From Bacteroidia bacterium (lineage in GTDB: Bacteria > Bacteroidota > Bacteroidia > Flavobacteriales > Flavobacteriaceae), in NCBI GenBank assembly GCA_030425285.1, contig JAUIAY010000002.1, positions 1 to 64,000 on the forward strand: a DNA stretch of 64,000 nt. The letters are read 5' to 3'. The position numbers were made by a program, and so were the translations under genes. Below are positions 9,686-18,172 of the stretch, one piece after another; the stretch's first letter is position 1; each line of letters starts with the position of its first letter. The notes under the pieces are model-generated. The model was given only the letters and a program-made list of their open reading frames with translations. It was not told where the DNA came from and searched no databases.

Positions 9686-10471
9686 ATGAACCAACCTTTA
9701 GCATACGTTCATCCAGGAGCAAAAATTGCAAAAAATGTAGTCATTGAACCTTTCACAACCATTCACAATAATGTTGTAATTGGTGAAGGAACCTGGATTG
9801 GTAGTAATGTCACCATTATGGAAGGTGCCAGAATTGGAAAGAATTGTAATATTTTTCCAGGTGCTGTCATTTCTGCCGTTCCACAGGATTTAAAATATAA
9901 TGACGAAGACACTACTGTTGAAATAGGCGATAATGTAACCATTCGTGAGTGTGTAACGATAAACAGAGGTACTACCGACAAAATGAAGACGGTTATCGGA
10001 AACAATTGCCTGATCATGGCCTATTGCCATATTGCTCACGATTGTATCGTAGGTAACAACTGTATCTTTTCCAATAACAGTACCTTGGCTGGCCACATTA
10101 CAGTAGGCGATTATGTTGTTTTGGCTGGAATGACGGCAGTTCATCAATTCTGCTCTGTAGGAAATCATGCTTTTGTTACAGGTGGTTCTTTGGTTAGAAA
10201 AGACGTGCCTCCTTTTGTTAAAGCTGCTCGTGAGCCTTTATCATATGTTGGAATAAACTCAGTAGGATTAAGAAGACGTGGCTTTTCAACCGAAAAAATT
10301 AGAGAAATTCAAGATATATATAGAATCTTATATCAAAAAAACTATAACAATACCCAAGCTGCAGAAATAATTGAAGCCGAAATGGAAGCTACTCCAGAAC
10401 GAGATGAAATTCTTCAATTCATAAAAGATTCGCAGCGTGGTATTATGAAAGGATATTTTAAATCAAATTAA
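9686..10471 (+). CDS. lpxA: UDP-GlcNAc O-acyltransferase LpxA
   Basis: 261 residues, normal length. Left-handed beta-helix with hexapeptides from residue 8 onward, the AHDCIVGNN segment with the catalytic histidine, and the C-terminal helical domain with NSVGLRRRGFS. It catalyses the first acyl transfer to UDP-GlcNAc in lipid A synthesis, in the cytoplasm. The start is the ATG at 9686, one base after the fabZ stop; a longer open frame upstream is only read-through of the fabZ region. Part of the lpxD-lpxC/fabZ-lpxA-efp-lpxD2 block. Confidence 0.95.
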   Translation: MNQPLAYVHPGAKIAKNVVIEPFTTIHNNVVIGEGTWIGSNVTIMEGARIGKNCNIFPGAVISAVPQDLKYNDEDTTVEIGDNVTIRECVTINRGTTDKMKTVIGNNCLIMAYCHIAHDCIVGNNCIFSNNSTLAGHITVGDYVVLAGMTAVHQFCSVGNHAFVTGGSLVRKDVPPFVKAAREPLSYVGINSVGLRRRGFSTEKIREIQDIYRILYQKNYNNTQAAEIIEAEMEATPERDEILQFIKDSQRGIMKGYFKSN

Positions 10472-10474
10472 TTT

Positions 10475-11041
10475 ATGGCTAGTACTTCAGATATTAGAAA
10501 CGGATTGTGTATAAGATACAATCATGATATTTATAAAATTATTGAGTTTTTACATGTAAAACCAGGTAAAGGACCTGCTTTTGTTAGAACTAAATTAAAA
10601 AGTGTAACCACAGGTAAAGTTATCGATAATACCTTTTCTGCAGGCCACAAAATTGAAGATGTACGTGTTGAAACACACAAGTTTCAATTTTTATATCATG
10701 ATGGAGAGTTTTATCACTTTATGAATCAAGAAGATTATACTCAAATCAGATTAATGGAAGCTGCATTAGACAGACCTGATTTAATGAAGGAAGGCGAAGT
10801 TGTGACTATTTTGATTAATTCGGAAGACAATATGCCACTTTCAGTTGAAATGCCGGCTAGTGTTATTTTAGAAGTAACACACACAGAACCTGGTGTTAAA
10901 GGAAACACGGCTACCAATGCTACCAAACCTGCAACTGTTGAAACAGGAGCAGAAGTGAATGTGCCTTTATTCATCAATGAAGGTGATAAGATAAAAATCG
11001 AAACAGAAAAAGGCACTTACAAAGAGCGTATTAAGGAATAG
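10475..11041 (+). CDS. efp: Translation elongation factor P
   Basis: 188 residues, three beta-barrel domains. The loop that reaches the peptidyl-transferase centre is KPGKGPAF with K32 at the tip, the position that is modified in many bacteria; no EpmA-type enzyme is nearby. C-terminal signature: PASVILEVTHTEPGVKG and the VPLFINEGDKIKIET segment. EF-P relieves stalls at polyproline. It starts three bases after lpxA and is followed after one base by the second lpxD-like gene, so it is co-transcribed with lipid A genes. Confidence 0.96.
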   Translation: MASTSDIRNGLCIRYNHDIYKIIEFLHVKPGKGPAFVRTKLKSVTTGKVIDNTFSAGHKIEDVRVETHKFQFLYHDGEFYHFMNQEDYTQIRLMEAALDRPDLMKEGEVVTILINSEDNMPLSVEMPASVILEVTHTEPGVKGNTATNATKPATVETGAEVNVPLFINEGDKIKIETEKGTYKERIKE

Positions 11042-11042
11042 G

Positions 11043-11978
11043 GTGAAATTTCCTCGTAAACATACTTTAAAAGAAATAGCAAACATAATTAATGCTGATT
11101 ATGTAGGAGCAGACGATTTTCCAGTTTTAGGTATGAATGAGATTCATGTTGTTGAATCTGGAGATATTGTATTTGTTGACCATCCTAAATACTATGACAA
11201 AGCTTTAAATTCAGCTGCTACCATAGTCTTAATCAACAAAAAAGTTGATTGCCCTGATGGTAAGGCTTTGTTGGTTAGTGATGATCCGTTTCGTGATTTC
11301 AATAAATTAACTCAACATTTTAAACCATTTAAATCGTCTAGCAGTAATATTTCTGAAAGTGCTAAGATTGGTTCTGGTACAGTTATTCAGCCAAATTGCT
11401 TTATAGGTAACAATGTGGTCATTGGTAAAAATTGTGTCATTCATTCTAATGTTAGTATTTATGATGATGCTGTTATTGGTGATAATGTCACGATTCATTC
11501 TGGTACTGTTTTGGGAGCCAATGCTTTTTACTACAAGAAAAGACCTGAAGGCTATGATAGATTATTATCTGGTGGAAGGGTCATTATTAAAGACCATGTA
11601 GATATTGGTGCGCTTTGCACCATTGATCGTGGTGTAACTGGTGATACCACAATTGGTGAAGGTTCAAAACTAGACAACCTCATTCAAATAGGTCACGATA
11701 CTGTTCTTGGTAAAAAATGCCTCATTGCTTCTCAAGTAGGTATTGCTGGTTGTGTTGTGGTTGAAGATGAAGTAACACTATGGGGACAGGTAGGTGTGAA
11801 GAGTGGTATTACAATCTCAAAAGGCACAGTTTTATATGCACAATCAGGTTTAGGCCATACTACCGAACCTGGTAAAACATATTTTGGTTCACCAGCTGGT
11901 GAAGCTCGTGAAAAATTTAAAGAAATGGCCTATATCAAGCAGATACCAGATATTCTCAAAAAATTAAAGGATAAGTAA
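11043..11978 (+). CDS. LpxD-like N-acyltransferase paralogue, GTG start
   Basis: 311 residues with the same plan as LpxD: an N-terminal domain (GDIVFVDHPKYYDKAL near residue 40), then beta-helix hexapeptides from about residue 100, a DIGALCTIDRGVTGDT stretch and the GHDTVLGKKCLIAS segment with the candidate catalytic histidine. It differs clearly from the first LpxD and is shorter at the C-terminus. The start is GTG at 11043, one base after the efp stop. Flavobacteria often carry this second copy here. It may acylate another UDP-amino sugar or use a different acyl chain; that is inference. Confidence 0.85.
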   Translation: MKFPRKHTLKEIANIINADYVGADDFPVLGMNEIHVVESGDIVFVDHPKYYDKALNSAATIVLINKKVDCPDGKALLVSDDPFRDFNKLTQHFKPFKSSSSNISESAKIGSGTVIQPNCFIGNNVVIGKNCVIHSNVSIYDDAVIGDNVTIHSGTVLGANAFYYKKRPEGYDRLLSGGRVIIKDHVDIGALCTIDRGVTGDTTIGEGSKLDNLIQIGHDTVLGKKCLIASQVGIAGCVVVEDEVTLWGQVGVKSGITISKGTVLYAQSGLGHTTEPGKTYFGSPAGEAREKFKEMAYIKQIPDILKKLKDK

Positions 11979-12368
11979 ATGAGTGCTAAAAAAATCATTA
12001 CAGAATTTTTCAATTCAGATTTAGCCAATGATATCAGTCTTATAGAAAAGTATTATCATAAAGATTCTGAAGTTCATTGGAATAGCAGTAAAGGTTATCA
12101 GTTCAGGGATTTTAATGGTACGCTGAATTTTTTTAAAGGTGTTACAGAGTCTTACAATAATTTAAGGTTTGATTTATCTCATTTATTGGAGGATAAAAAC
12201 ACGGTTGTGGCTCGATATACACTTTGTGCAACAACCATTGAGTCTTCTGATGAAATTCCTCTAGCATATTACGTTTCAATCATTGAAATGAAGGACGATA
12301 AAATATTCAGAGTATATGAAATGAGTCAACCAGTAGATTCTGATACTCTTGAATCCAATTCATTTTAA
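11979..12368 (+). CDS. SnoaL/NTF2-like small protein
   Basis: 129 residues, directly adjoining the previous stop. Pattern of an NTF2-like cone fold: an N-terminal helix (IITEFFNSDLANDISLIEKYY), HKDSEVHW, an FNGTLNFFKGV helix and strands ending VYEMSQPV. Members may be small-molecule isomerases, polyketide cyclases or non-enzymatic binders; no catalytic residues can be named here. Last gene of the lipid A run before an 82-base gap to sucD. Confidence 0.75.
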   Translation: MSAKKIITEFFNSDLANDISLIEKYYHKDSEVHWNSSKGYQFRDFNGTLNFFKGVTESYNNLRFDLSHLLEDKNTVVARYTLCATTIESSDEIPLAYYVSIIEMKDDKIFRVYEMSQPVDSDTLESNSF

Positions 12369-12450
12369 AGAAATTCTAAAAATACTTTTATAAATACTAT
12401 CCAAAAGATTACTTTTGTAACGTTTTAAAAACAATAAAAATTCAAACTTA

Positions 12451-13323
12451 ATGAGCGTTTTAGTTAATAAAAATTCAAAAATAATAGTACAAGGTTTTAC
12501 AGGTAGCGAAGGAACTTTCCACGCTGGCCAAATGATAGAATATGGTACCAATGTTGTTGGTGGTGTAACACCAGGAAAAGGTGGTCAAACTCATCTAGAC
12601 AAGCCTGTTTTTAACACGGTTGAAGAAGCCGTTAAGGAAGTTGGCGCTGATACCAGTATCATTTTTGTACCACCAGCTTTTGCAGCCGATGCTATTATGG
12701 AAGCTGCTGACGCTGGCATTAAGGTAATTATCACAATAACTGAAGGAATTCCTGTGGCTGACATGATCAAAGCTTCAGATTACATAAAAGGTAAGGATTG
12801 TCGACTTATAGGCCCTAACTGTCCTGGAGTTATTACTCCTGAAGAAGCTAAAGTTGGTATTATGCCTGGTTTCGTTTTCAAAAAAGGAAAAGTGGGTATT
12901 GTATCTAAATCTGGTACATTAACATATGAAGCAGCGGATCAAGTTGTAAAACAAGGATTGGGAATTACAACCGCTATTGGTATTGGTGGCGACCCAATTA
13001 TTGGTACAACAACCAAGGAAGCTGTTGAATTGTTAATCAATGACCCAGAAACTGAAGCTGTGGTAATGATTGGAGAAATAGGTGGTCAATTGGAAGCTGA
13101 TGCTGCCAATTGGTACAAGGAAAGTGGCAGTAAAAAACCAGTTGTAGGATTTATTGCTGGAGAAACCGCACCTGCTGGTCGTACTATGGGACATGCTGGT
13201 GCTATTGTTGGAGGAAGTGATGATACTGCTCAAGCCAAAAAGAAAATTATGAGAGCTTGTGGTATTCATGTGGTAGATTCTCCTGCGGAAATAGGAAAGA
13301 AAGTAGCCGAAGTTATGGCTTAA
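12451..13323 (+). CDS. sucD: Succinyl-CoA ligase alpha subunit
   Basis: 290 residues. TCA-cycle substrate-level phosphorylation. CoA-binding fold at the N-terminus ([13 protein letters not shown]), [21 protein letters not shown], and the phosphohistidine H248 in GHAGAIVGG. The beta subunit gene is not adjacent, which is common in flavobacteria. It has its own leader gap upstream and a terminator after the stop, so it is probably a single-gene unit. Confidence 0.96.
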   Translation: MSVLVNKNSKIIVQGFTGSEGTFHAGQMIEYGTNVVGGVTPGKGGQTHLDKPVFNTVEEAVKEVGADTSIIFVPPAFAADAIMEAADAGIKVIITITEGIPVADMIKASDYIKGKDCRLIGPNCPGVITPEEAKVGIMPGFVFKKGKVGIVSKSGTLTYEAADQVVKQGLGITTAIGIGGDPIIGTTTKEAVELLINDPETEAVVMIGEIGGQLEADAANWYKESGSKKPVVGFIAGETAPAGRTMGHAGAIVGGSDDTAQAKKKIMRACGIHVVDSPAEIGKKVAEVMA

Positions 13324-13345
13324 AATCATAAACTGAAAAGTGTTA

Positions 13346-13376
13346 AAAACCTTACAAAATCTTGTAGGGTTTTTTT
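13346..13376 (+). terminator. Rho-independent terminator after sucD
   Basis: AAACCTTACAA pairs with TTGTAGGGTTT (one G-U) around a 4-base loop, followed by a T run. It begins 22 bases past the sucD stop. Confidence 0.88.
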
Positions 13377-13433
13377 ATTTGGTGCAACTTGTATTTATTA
13401 TATTTGACAAACAACTAATCTCAACAACATAAA

Positions 13434-14180
13434 ATGAAAATATTAGAAGGTAAAACAGCTATAATTACTGGGGCAAGTAGAGGAATAGGACGAGGTATTG
13501 CTCAAGTATTTGCACAACAAGGTGCCAATGTTGCCTTTACGTATAGCTCTTCTGTTGAAGCCGCTAACGAATTGGAGAAAGAATTGAATGCTTTGGGTGT
13601 TAAGGCTAAAGGATATAAAAGTAATGCTGCCAGTTTTCAGGAAGCGCAAGATTTAGCTGACTCGGTAGTAAGCGAATTTGGATCTATAGATATTTTGGTC
13701 AATAATGCTGGAATTACCAAGGATAATCTATTAATGCGTATCAGCGAAGAAGATTTTGATACAGTTATTGAGGTTAACTTAAAATCGGTTTTTAATATGA
13801 CCAAAGCTGTTCAACGTACCATGTTGAAGCAGCGTCAAGGCTCTATTATTAATATGAGTTCTGTTGTGGGTGTGAAAGGTAATGCAGGTCAGACCAACTA
13901 TGCGGCTTCAAAAGCTGGGATTATTGGCTTTTCTAAATCAGTAGCATTGGAATTAGGGTCTAGAAATATTAGAAGTAATGTCATTGCACCAGGTTTTATT
14001 GAAACGGAAATGACTGCTAAATTAGACGAAGATACTGTTAAAGGTTGGAGAGATTCTATTCCTTTAAAACGTGGAGGAACTCCTGAAGACATAGCTAATG
14101 CCTGCGTATTTTTGGCTAGTGATATGTCTGCTTACATTACAGGACAAACCCTGAATGTAGATGGAGGCATGCTAACATAA
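13434..14180 (+). CDS. fabG: 3-oxoacyl-ACP reductase FabG
   Basis: 248 residues, short-chain dehydrogenase. NADP site GASRGIGRG at residues 13-21, NNAGIT, and the catalytic triad with MSSVVG and Y156-x3-K160 in NYAASKAG. The C-terminal IAPGFIETEMTAKL and DVGGM-like end (NVDGGMLT) match FabG closely. It reduces 3-oxoacyl-ACP in fatty acid elongation and would supply the 3-hydroxyacyl chains used by the upstream Lpx enzymes. 13 bases separate it from the VWA gene, so they may be co-transcribed. Confidence 0.94.
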   Translation: MKILEGKTAIITGASRGIGRGIAQVFAQQGANVAFTYSSSVEAANELEKELNALGVKAKGYKSNAASFQEAQDLADSVVSEFGSIDILVNNAGITKDNLLMRISEEDFDTVIEVNLKSVFNMTKAVQRTMLKQRQGSIINMSSVVGVKGNAGQTNYAASKAGIIGFSKSVALELGSRNIRSNVIAPGFIETEMTAKLDEDTVKGWRDSIPLKRGGTPEDIANACVFLASDMSAYITGQTLNVDGGMLT

Positions 14181-14193
14181 TTATTAGGTTTTA

Positions 14194-16227
14194 ATGGGTT
14201 TATCAACTCTTTTATGGATAATATTATCTGGAATTATAGCGCTATTACTAGCGCTTTTTCAGTATTGGTATCAATCAAAAAAGAGATCGATTACCTTTAA
14301 GCTTTTAGCATTTTTACGTTTTGCGACTATTTTTATGATTCTGTTGCTGCTCATTAATCCAAAAGTTGAAAAAGAAACCTTTTATAATGAAAAGCCCAAG
14401 TTGGTTGTCGCTGTTGATAATTCAAGCTCTATTTCTTTTTTGAATCAAGAGGATACAATTTCTCAAATTATAGAAGCCTTTAAGGGGCATAAAGATCTAA
14501 ACGATAAATTTGATATAGATTTTTTTGCATTTAGTGATGATGTTGTGATGTCCGATAGTCTTGATTATTCAGGTGGACAAACAAATGTATCCAATGCTTT
14601 TAGAAAGCTTCAAGATATTTATAAAAGCGATATAGCACCAACTATTTTATTATCCGATGGTAATCAGACTTATGGTTCCGATTACGAATATGAATCCCTC
14701 AAATATAAGCAGCCAATTTTTTCAATAACCATAGGTGATACGACTGCTCATGCCGATCTTAAATTACAGCAGCTCAATGTCAATAAGTATGCTTTTTATA
14801 AAAACAAGTTTCCTGTTGAGGCCATTCTAACATATAATGGCGATACAGAAATCACAACTGCTTTTAAGATACTGAATGGTAATACAACGGTTTGGTCGCA
14901 AAATATAACGTTTGATAAAACCAATAACTCTAAAGTTGTTAATCTCACGCTTCCTGCCAATCAAGTAGGTCTGTTTACTTATAAAGCTATGGTAGATCCG
15001 CTTGAAGGCGAAAAAAACACCATTAATAATGTCAAGGATTTTGCCATAGAAGTGGTTAATGAAAAATCGAATATAGCTATTGTAAGTGACTTTATCCATC
15101 CCGATTTGGGTATGCTCAAGAAGAGTGTAGAAAGTAATGAACAACGTACGGCAACTATTTTGGATATTAATGAGTTTGTATCAAAAGCTACAGATTTTCA
15201 AATGGTTATCCTGTATCAACCAAACAATAAATTTAGACCTGTTTTTGATGCATTGAATGCCAATCCTATGAACAGATTTGTAATTGCAGGAACTAAAACG
15301 GATTGGAATTTACTGAACAATATCACTAACGAGTATAAGCATGATATCAACTCTCAAGTCGAAGATTATCTTGCCATTTCGAATACTAATTATTCTGAAT
15401 TCATTGTACCAGATTTAGACTTTCAATCATTTCCACCATTAAAAGGTAAGTTTGGTAACTTAAATATTTCAGTACCATTTCAAAGTATTCTTAATAAGCA
15501 GATAGGCAGTGTTGTAACTGATCATGTGCTTTTGGCAACGTTTGAGCAAAATGCTTCGCGACAAGCCATATTATTGGGAGAAGATATTTGGCGATGGCGT
15601 GCGCAAAGTTATTTGAATAAAGAGTCGTTTAATGAGTTTGATGATTTTATAGGGAAGATCATTCAATATTTGGCTTCTAAAAAACGAAAGGAACGTTTGA
15701 ATGTTGAGTTTGAGTCCTTTTATAACGGAAGTACCAATGTTATTATAAACGCGCAATATTTTAATAAAAATTACGAGTTTGATAATCGAGAGAGTTTGAG
15801 CATTATTGTTACTGATGATGTTTCGGGTGATACTCAAACATTCCCTTTTGTACTTAAAAACAATAATTATGAAGTTGATTTAAGCAGCCTAAAAGCATCC
15901 GATTATAGTTTTACGGTTAAAGCGACCAATAGTAATATTTCAAAATCAGGAAAGTTTAAAATACTGGCTTATAATATTGAAGAACAATTTTTGAACGCAA
16001 ATGTTTCAAAGTTGAAAACCATTGCTTCCAACACCAACGGAAGCTTATATTTTCCGGATAAGACAACTAATTTAATAGATAATTTATTGAGTGATACACG
16101 GTTTGCTATTATTGAAAAAAGTACAAAAAATACAGTATCTTTGATAAATTGGAAATACCTACTTGCACTAATAGCCTTATGTCTAGCTTCAGAATGGTTT
16201 ATTAGAAAGTATAACGGACTTATTTAA
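14194..16227 (+). CDS. VWA-domain membrane protein
   Basis: 677 residues. Two N-terminal helices (about 7-26 and 39-58), a von Willebrand A-like region (LVVAVDNSSSISF with the DxSxS metal site near residue 75, then a TILLSDGNQTYGSD strand), a long beta-rich extracytoplasmic region, and one C-terminal helix (about 650-668). The layout resembles Bacteroidota VWA proteins related to BatA/B and glutamine-amidotransferase-like membrane proteins, whose role is unclear. The MIDAS motif suggests metal-dependent protein binding in the periplasm. Lies between fabG and the prohibitin gene, tightly spaced (13 and 14 bases). Confidence 0.82.
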   Translation: MGLSTLLWIILSGIIALLLALFQYWYQSKKRSITFKLLAFLRFATIFMILLLLINPKVEKETFYNEKPKLVVAVDNSSSISFLNQEDTISQIIEAFKGHKDLNDKFDIDFFAFSDDVVMSDSLDYSGGQTNVSNAFRKLQDIYKSDIAPTILLSDGNQTYGSDYEYESLKYKQPIFSITIGDTTAHADLKLQQLNVNKYAFYKNKFPVEAILTYNGDTEITTAFKILNGNTTVWSQNITFDKTNNSKVVNLTLPANQVGLFTYKAMVDPLEGEKNTINNVKDFAIEVVNEKSNIAIVSDFIHPDLGMLKKSVESNEQRTATILDINEFVSKATDFQMVILYQPNNKFRPVFDALNANPMNRFVIAGTKTDWNLLNNITNEYKHDINSQVEDYLAISNTNYSEFIVPDLDFQSFPPLKGKFGNLNISVPFQSILNKQIGSVVTDHVLLATFEQNASRQAILLGEDIWRWRAQSYLNKESFNEFDDFIGKIIQYLASKKRKERLNVEFESFYNGSTNVIINAQYFNKNYEFDNRESLSIIVTDDVSGDTQTFPFVLKNNNYEVDLSSLKASDYSFTVKATNSNISKSGKFKILAYNIEEQFLNANVSKLKTIASNTNGSLYFPDKTTNLIDNLLSDTRFAIIEKSTKNTVSLINWKYLLALIALCLASEWFIRKYNGLI

Positions 16228-16241
16228 CTAAAAATTTCACA

Positions 16242-17057
16242 ATGGAAAAATTACCAAAAATTGGCATACCAATTATTGCCACACTTGTATTCTTACTCAT
16301 TTTAATAGCAAAATCTGCAGTAACCATAGATTCTGGTCATGCTGCTGTACTGTATGAAACCTTGAAAGATGGAGTAGATTCAGATAAAGAGCCTTTAGGA
16401 CCTGGATTTCATATTATTGCGCCTTGGAATCGCGTGATTGATTACGAAACACGTCAACAAGAAATTCCAGAAAAGATGTCGGTATTATCTTCAAACGGAT
16501 TGGATATTAAGTTAGATGCGTCTGTACTTTATGAGCCAGATGAGAAAAATTTGGGAAAGCTACATAATGAAAAAGGTGAGGATTACTTGACTCGTGTACT
16601 TCAACCAGCTATTAGAAGTGCTGCTCGTAGTGTAGTAGGGCGTTATACACCTGAACAATTATATTCTAGTAAGCGAGATGCCATTCAAGAAGAGATTTTT
16701 GAAGAAACTAAAAAAATTGTTGAAAGCCAGTATATTCAATTGAACAGTGTTTTAATTAGAGACGTTACGTTACCTCCAACTATTAAAGAAGCTATTGAAA
16801 GAAAATTGAAGCAAGAGCAGGAATCATTGGAGTATGAATTTAGATTGGTTACTGCTCAAAAGGAAGCTGAGCGCCAACGAATTGAGGCACAAGGTAAAGC
16901 AGATGCAAACAAAATTTTAAGCGCCTCACTAACCGATAAAATTTTGCAGGATAAAGGTATTGAAGCAACCATTAAACTGTCTGAATCAAGCAATAGTAAA
17001 GTTATTGTAATTGGTTCTGGCGATTCGGGAATGCCTATTATTCTTGGGAATCAATAA
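16242..17057 (+). CDS. Prohibitin-family SPFH membrane protein
   Basis: 271 residues. One N-terminal membrane segment (about 8-26), then an SPFH domain with GFHIIAPWNRV and TRQQEIPEKM, then a charged helical region (about 175-235, KLKQEQESLEYEFRLVTAQK) and an alanine-rich tail. Prohibitin-like proteins form ring scaffolds at the inner membrane, in some bacteria with the FtsH protease; no such partner is adjacent here. Starts 14 bases after the VWA gene. Confidence 0.88.
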   Translation: MEKLPKIGIPIIATLVFLLILIAKSAVTIDSGHAAVLYETLKDGVDSDKEPLGPGFHIIAPWNRVIDYETRQQEIPEKMSVLSSNGLDIKLDASVLYEPDEKNLGKLHNEKGEDYLTRVLQPAIRSAARSVVGRYTPEQLYSSKRDAIQEEIFEETKKIVESQYIQLNSVLIRDVTLPPTIKEAIERKLKQEQESLEYEFRLVTAQKEAERQRIEAQGKADANKILSASLTDKILQDKGIEATIKLSESSNSKVIVIGSGDSGMPIILGNQ

Positions 17058-17123
17058 ATTTTTCTAAAACTATTTGGATTTATAAATATTTTTTTTGAAA
17101 ATTTGTTCAGTAAAAATCAGAAC

Positions 17124-17180
17124 ATGACATTTATTCAATTACATCATCATCATTTTCATACTTGCACTCAAGCGAGCTGA
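17124..17180 (+). CDS. His operon leader peptide, 18 residues
   Basis: ATG at 17124 to TGA at 17178 encodes MTFIQLHHHHFHTCTQAS: five histidines in a window of six codons (17142-17159). Such runs sense charged tRNA-His by ribosome stalling. It lies between the prohibitin gene and hisG and is followed by an attenuator with all expected alternative helices. Translation of this short frame is inferred from the codon content and RNA structure. Confidence 0.9.
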   Translation: MTFIQLHHHHFHTCTQAS

Positions 17181-17247
17181 AAATGTATTGAATAAATCTA
17201 AATATATTTTAAACCCGTTTGAGTAAATCAAGCGGGTTTATTTTTAT
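17129..17247 (+). promoter_or_regulatory. Histidine attenuator with alternative helices
   Basis: Three pairings can be read. Pause helix: 17129-17144 with 17183-17197, 15 bp with one bulged T; its 5' side overlaps the first His codon. Antiterminator: ACTCAAGCG at 17166-17174 with CGTTTGAGT at 17216-17224, 9 bp with one G-U. Terminator: 17211-17222 with 17228-17239 followed by TATTTTTATA. A ribosome stalled on the His codons covers the pause helix 5' side and leaves 17166-17174 free, so the antiterminator blocks the terminator. A ribosome at the stop codon covers 17166-17174 and lets the terminator form. This is textbook attenuation logic, deduced from sequence. Confidence 0.88.
17211..17247 (+). 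terminator. Attenuator terminator hairpin
   Basis: AAACCCGTTTGA and TCAAGCGGGTTT form a 12-bp stem with one G-U and a GTAAA loop, followed by ATTTTTATATA. It would stop transcription before hisG when histidine is plentiful. Confidence 0.88.
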
Positions 17248-17313
17248 ATATAAAACACTCCTAAAGGTTTACTCAAGCACAAACAAAAGATTCCCGCTTT
17301 CTCGGGATATTGT

Positions 17314-18171
17314 ATGAGTAAATTAAAAATAGCGGTTCAAAAATCAGGAAGACTTCACGAGGATTCAATGAAAATCCTAAAAGACGTAGGCATTTCAATA
17401 GATAATGGTAAAGATCAACTCAAAGCTTCAGCTAGGAATTTTCCTTTAGAAGTTTTTTATTTACGTAATGGAGATATTCCGCAATACTTGCGTGATGGTG
17501 TTGTAGATGCAGCAATAATTGGTGAAAATGTGCTTATTGAAAAAGGACAAGATATAGCTATTATTGAAAAGCTAGGTTTCTCAACTTGTAAAGTATCAGT
17601 TGCTGTTCCAAAATCTTTTAAATACGAAAACATTAGCGACTTACAAGGAAAGCGCTTTGCTACATCTTATCCTAATACAGTTAATCAATTTTTAAAGTCA
17701 AATAAGGTAGAAGCTAATCTTCATATCATAAACGGCTCTGTTGAAATTGCTCCTAATATCGGACTTGCCGATGCTATTGTAGATATTGTTTCTAGTGGTA
17801 GTACGCTTTTTAAGAACAACTTAAAAGAAGTTGAAGTCATTTTAAAATCTGAAGCTGTTTTGGCTGCTTCGCCATTAATTTCTGAAGAAAATCAAGCTAT
17901 TCTAGATAGATTACAATTTCGATTTCAATCGGTTTTAAAAGGGAGACAATCAAAGTATGTGTTACTAAATGCTCCTGATGAAAAACTTAATGATATAATA
18001 AAAATATTACCAGGTATGAAAAGCCCAACGGTTTTACCTTTAGCAGAAAAGGGTTGGAGCTCGATACACTCAGTAATTAATAAAAATGAATTTTGGGAGA
18101 TTATAGATGAGCTTAAGGCTAACGGAGCTCAAGGAATTCTTGTTTGTCCAATTGATAATATGGTAATTTAA
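17314..18171 (+). CDS. hisG: ATP phosphoribosyltransferase (long form)
   Basis: 285 residues; first step of histidine synthesis, joining ATP and PRPP. The length and the C-terminal ACT-like domain (SPTVLPLAEKGWSSIHSV region) identify the long HisG form, which is self-sufficient and inhibited by histidine, so no HisZ is needed. N-terminal KIAVQKSGRL and the SSGSTL phosphate-binding loop near residue 150 fit. First structural gene after the attenuator. A small TCCCG/CGGGA hairpin lies 6 bases upstream of the ATG. Confidence 0.95.
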   Translation: MSKLKIAVQKSGRLHEDSMKILKDVGISIDNGKDQLKASARNFPLEVFYLRNGDIPQYLRDGVVDAAIIGENVLIEKGQDIAIIEKLGFSTCKVSVAVPKSFKYENISDLQGKRFATSYPNTVNQFLKSNKVEANLHIINGSVEIAPNIGLADAIVDIVSSGSTLFKNNLKEVEVILKSEAVLAASPLISEENQAILDRLQFRFQSVLKGRQSKYVLLNAPDEKLNDIIKILPGMKSPTVLPLAEKGWSSIHSVINKNEFWEIIDELKANGAQGILVCPIDNMVI

Positions 18172-18172
18172 T

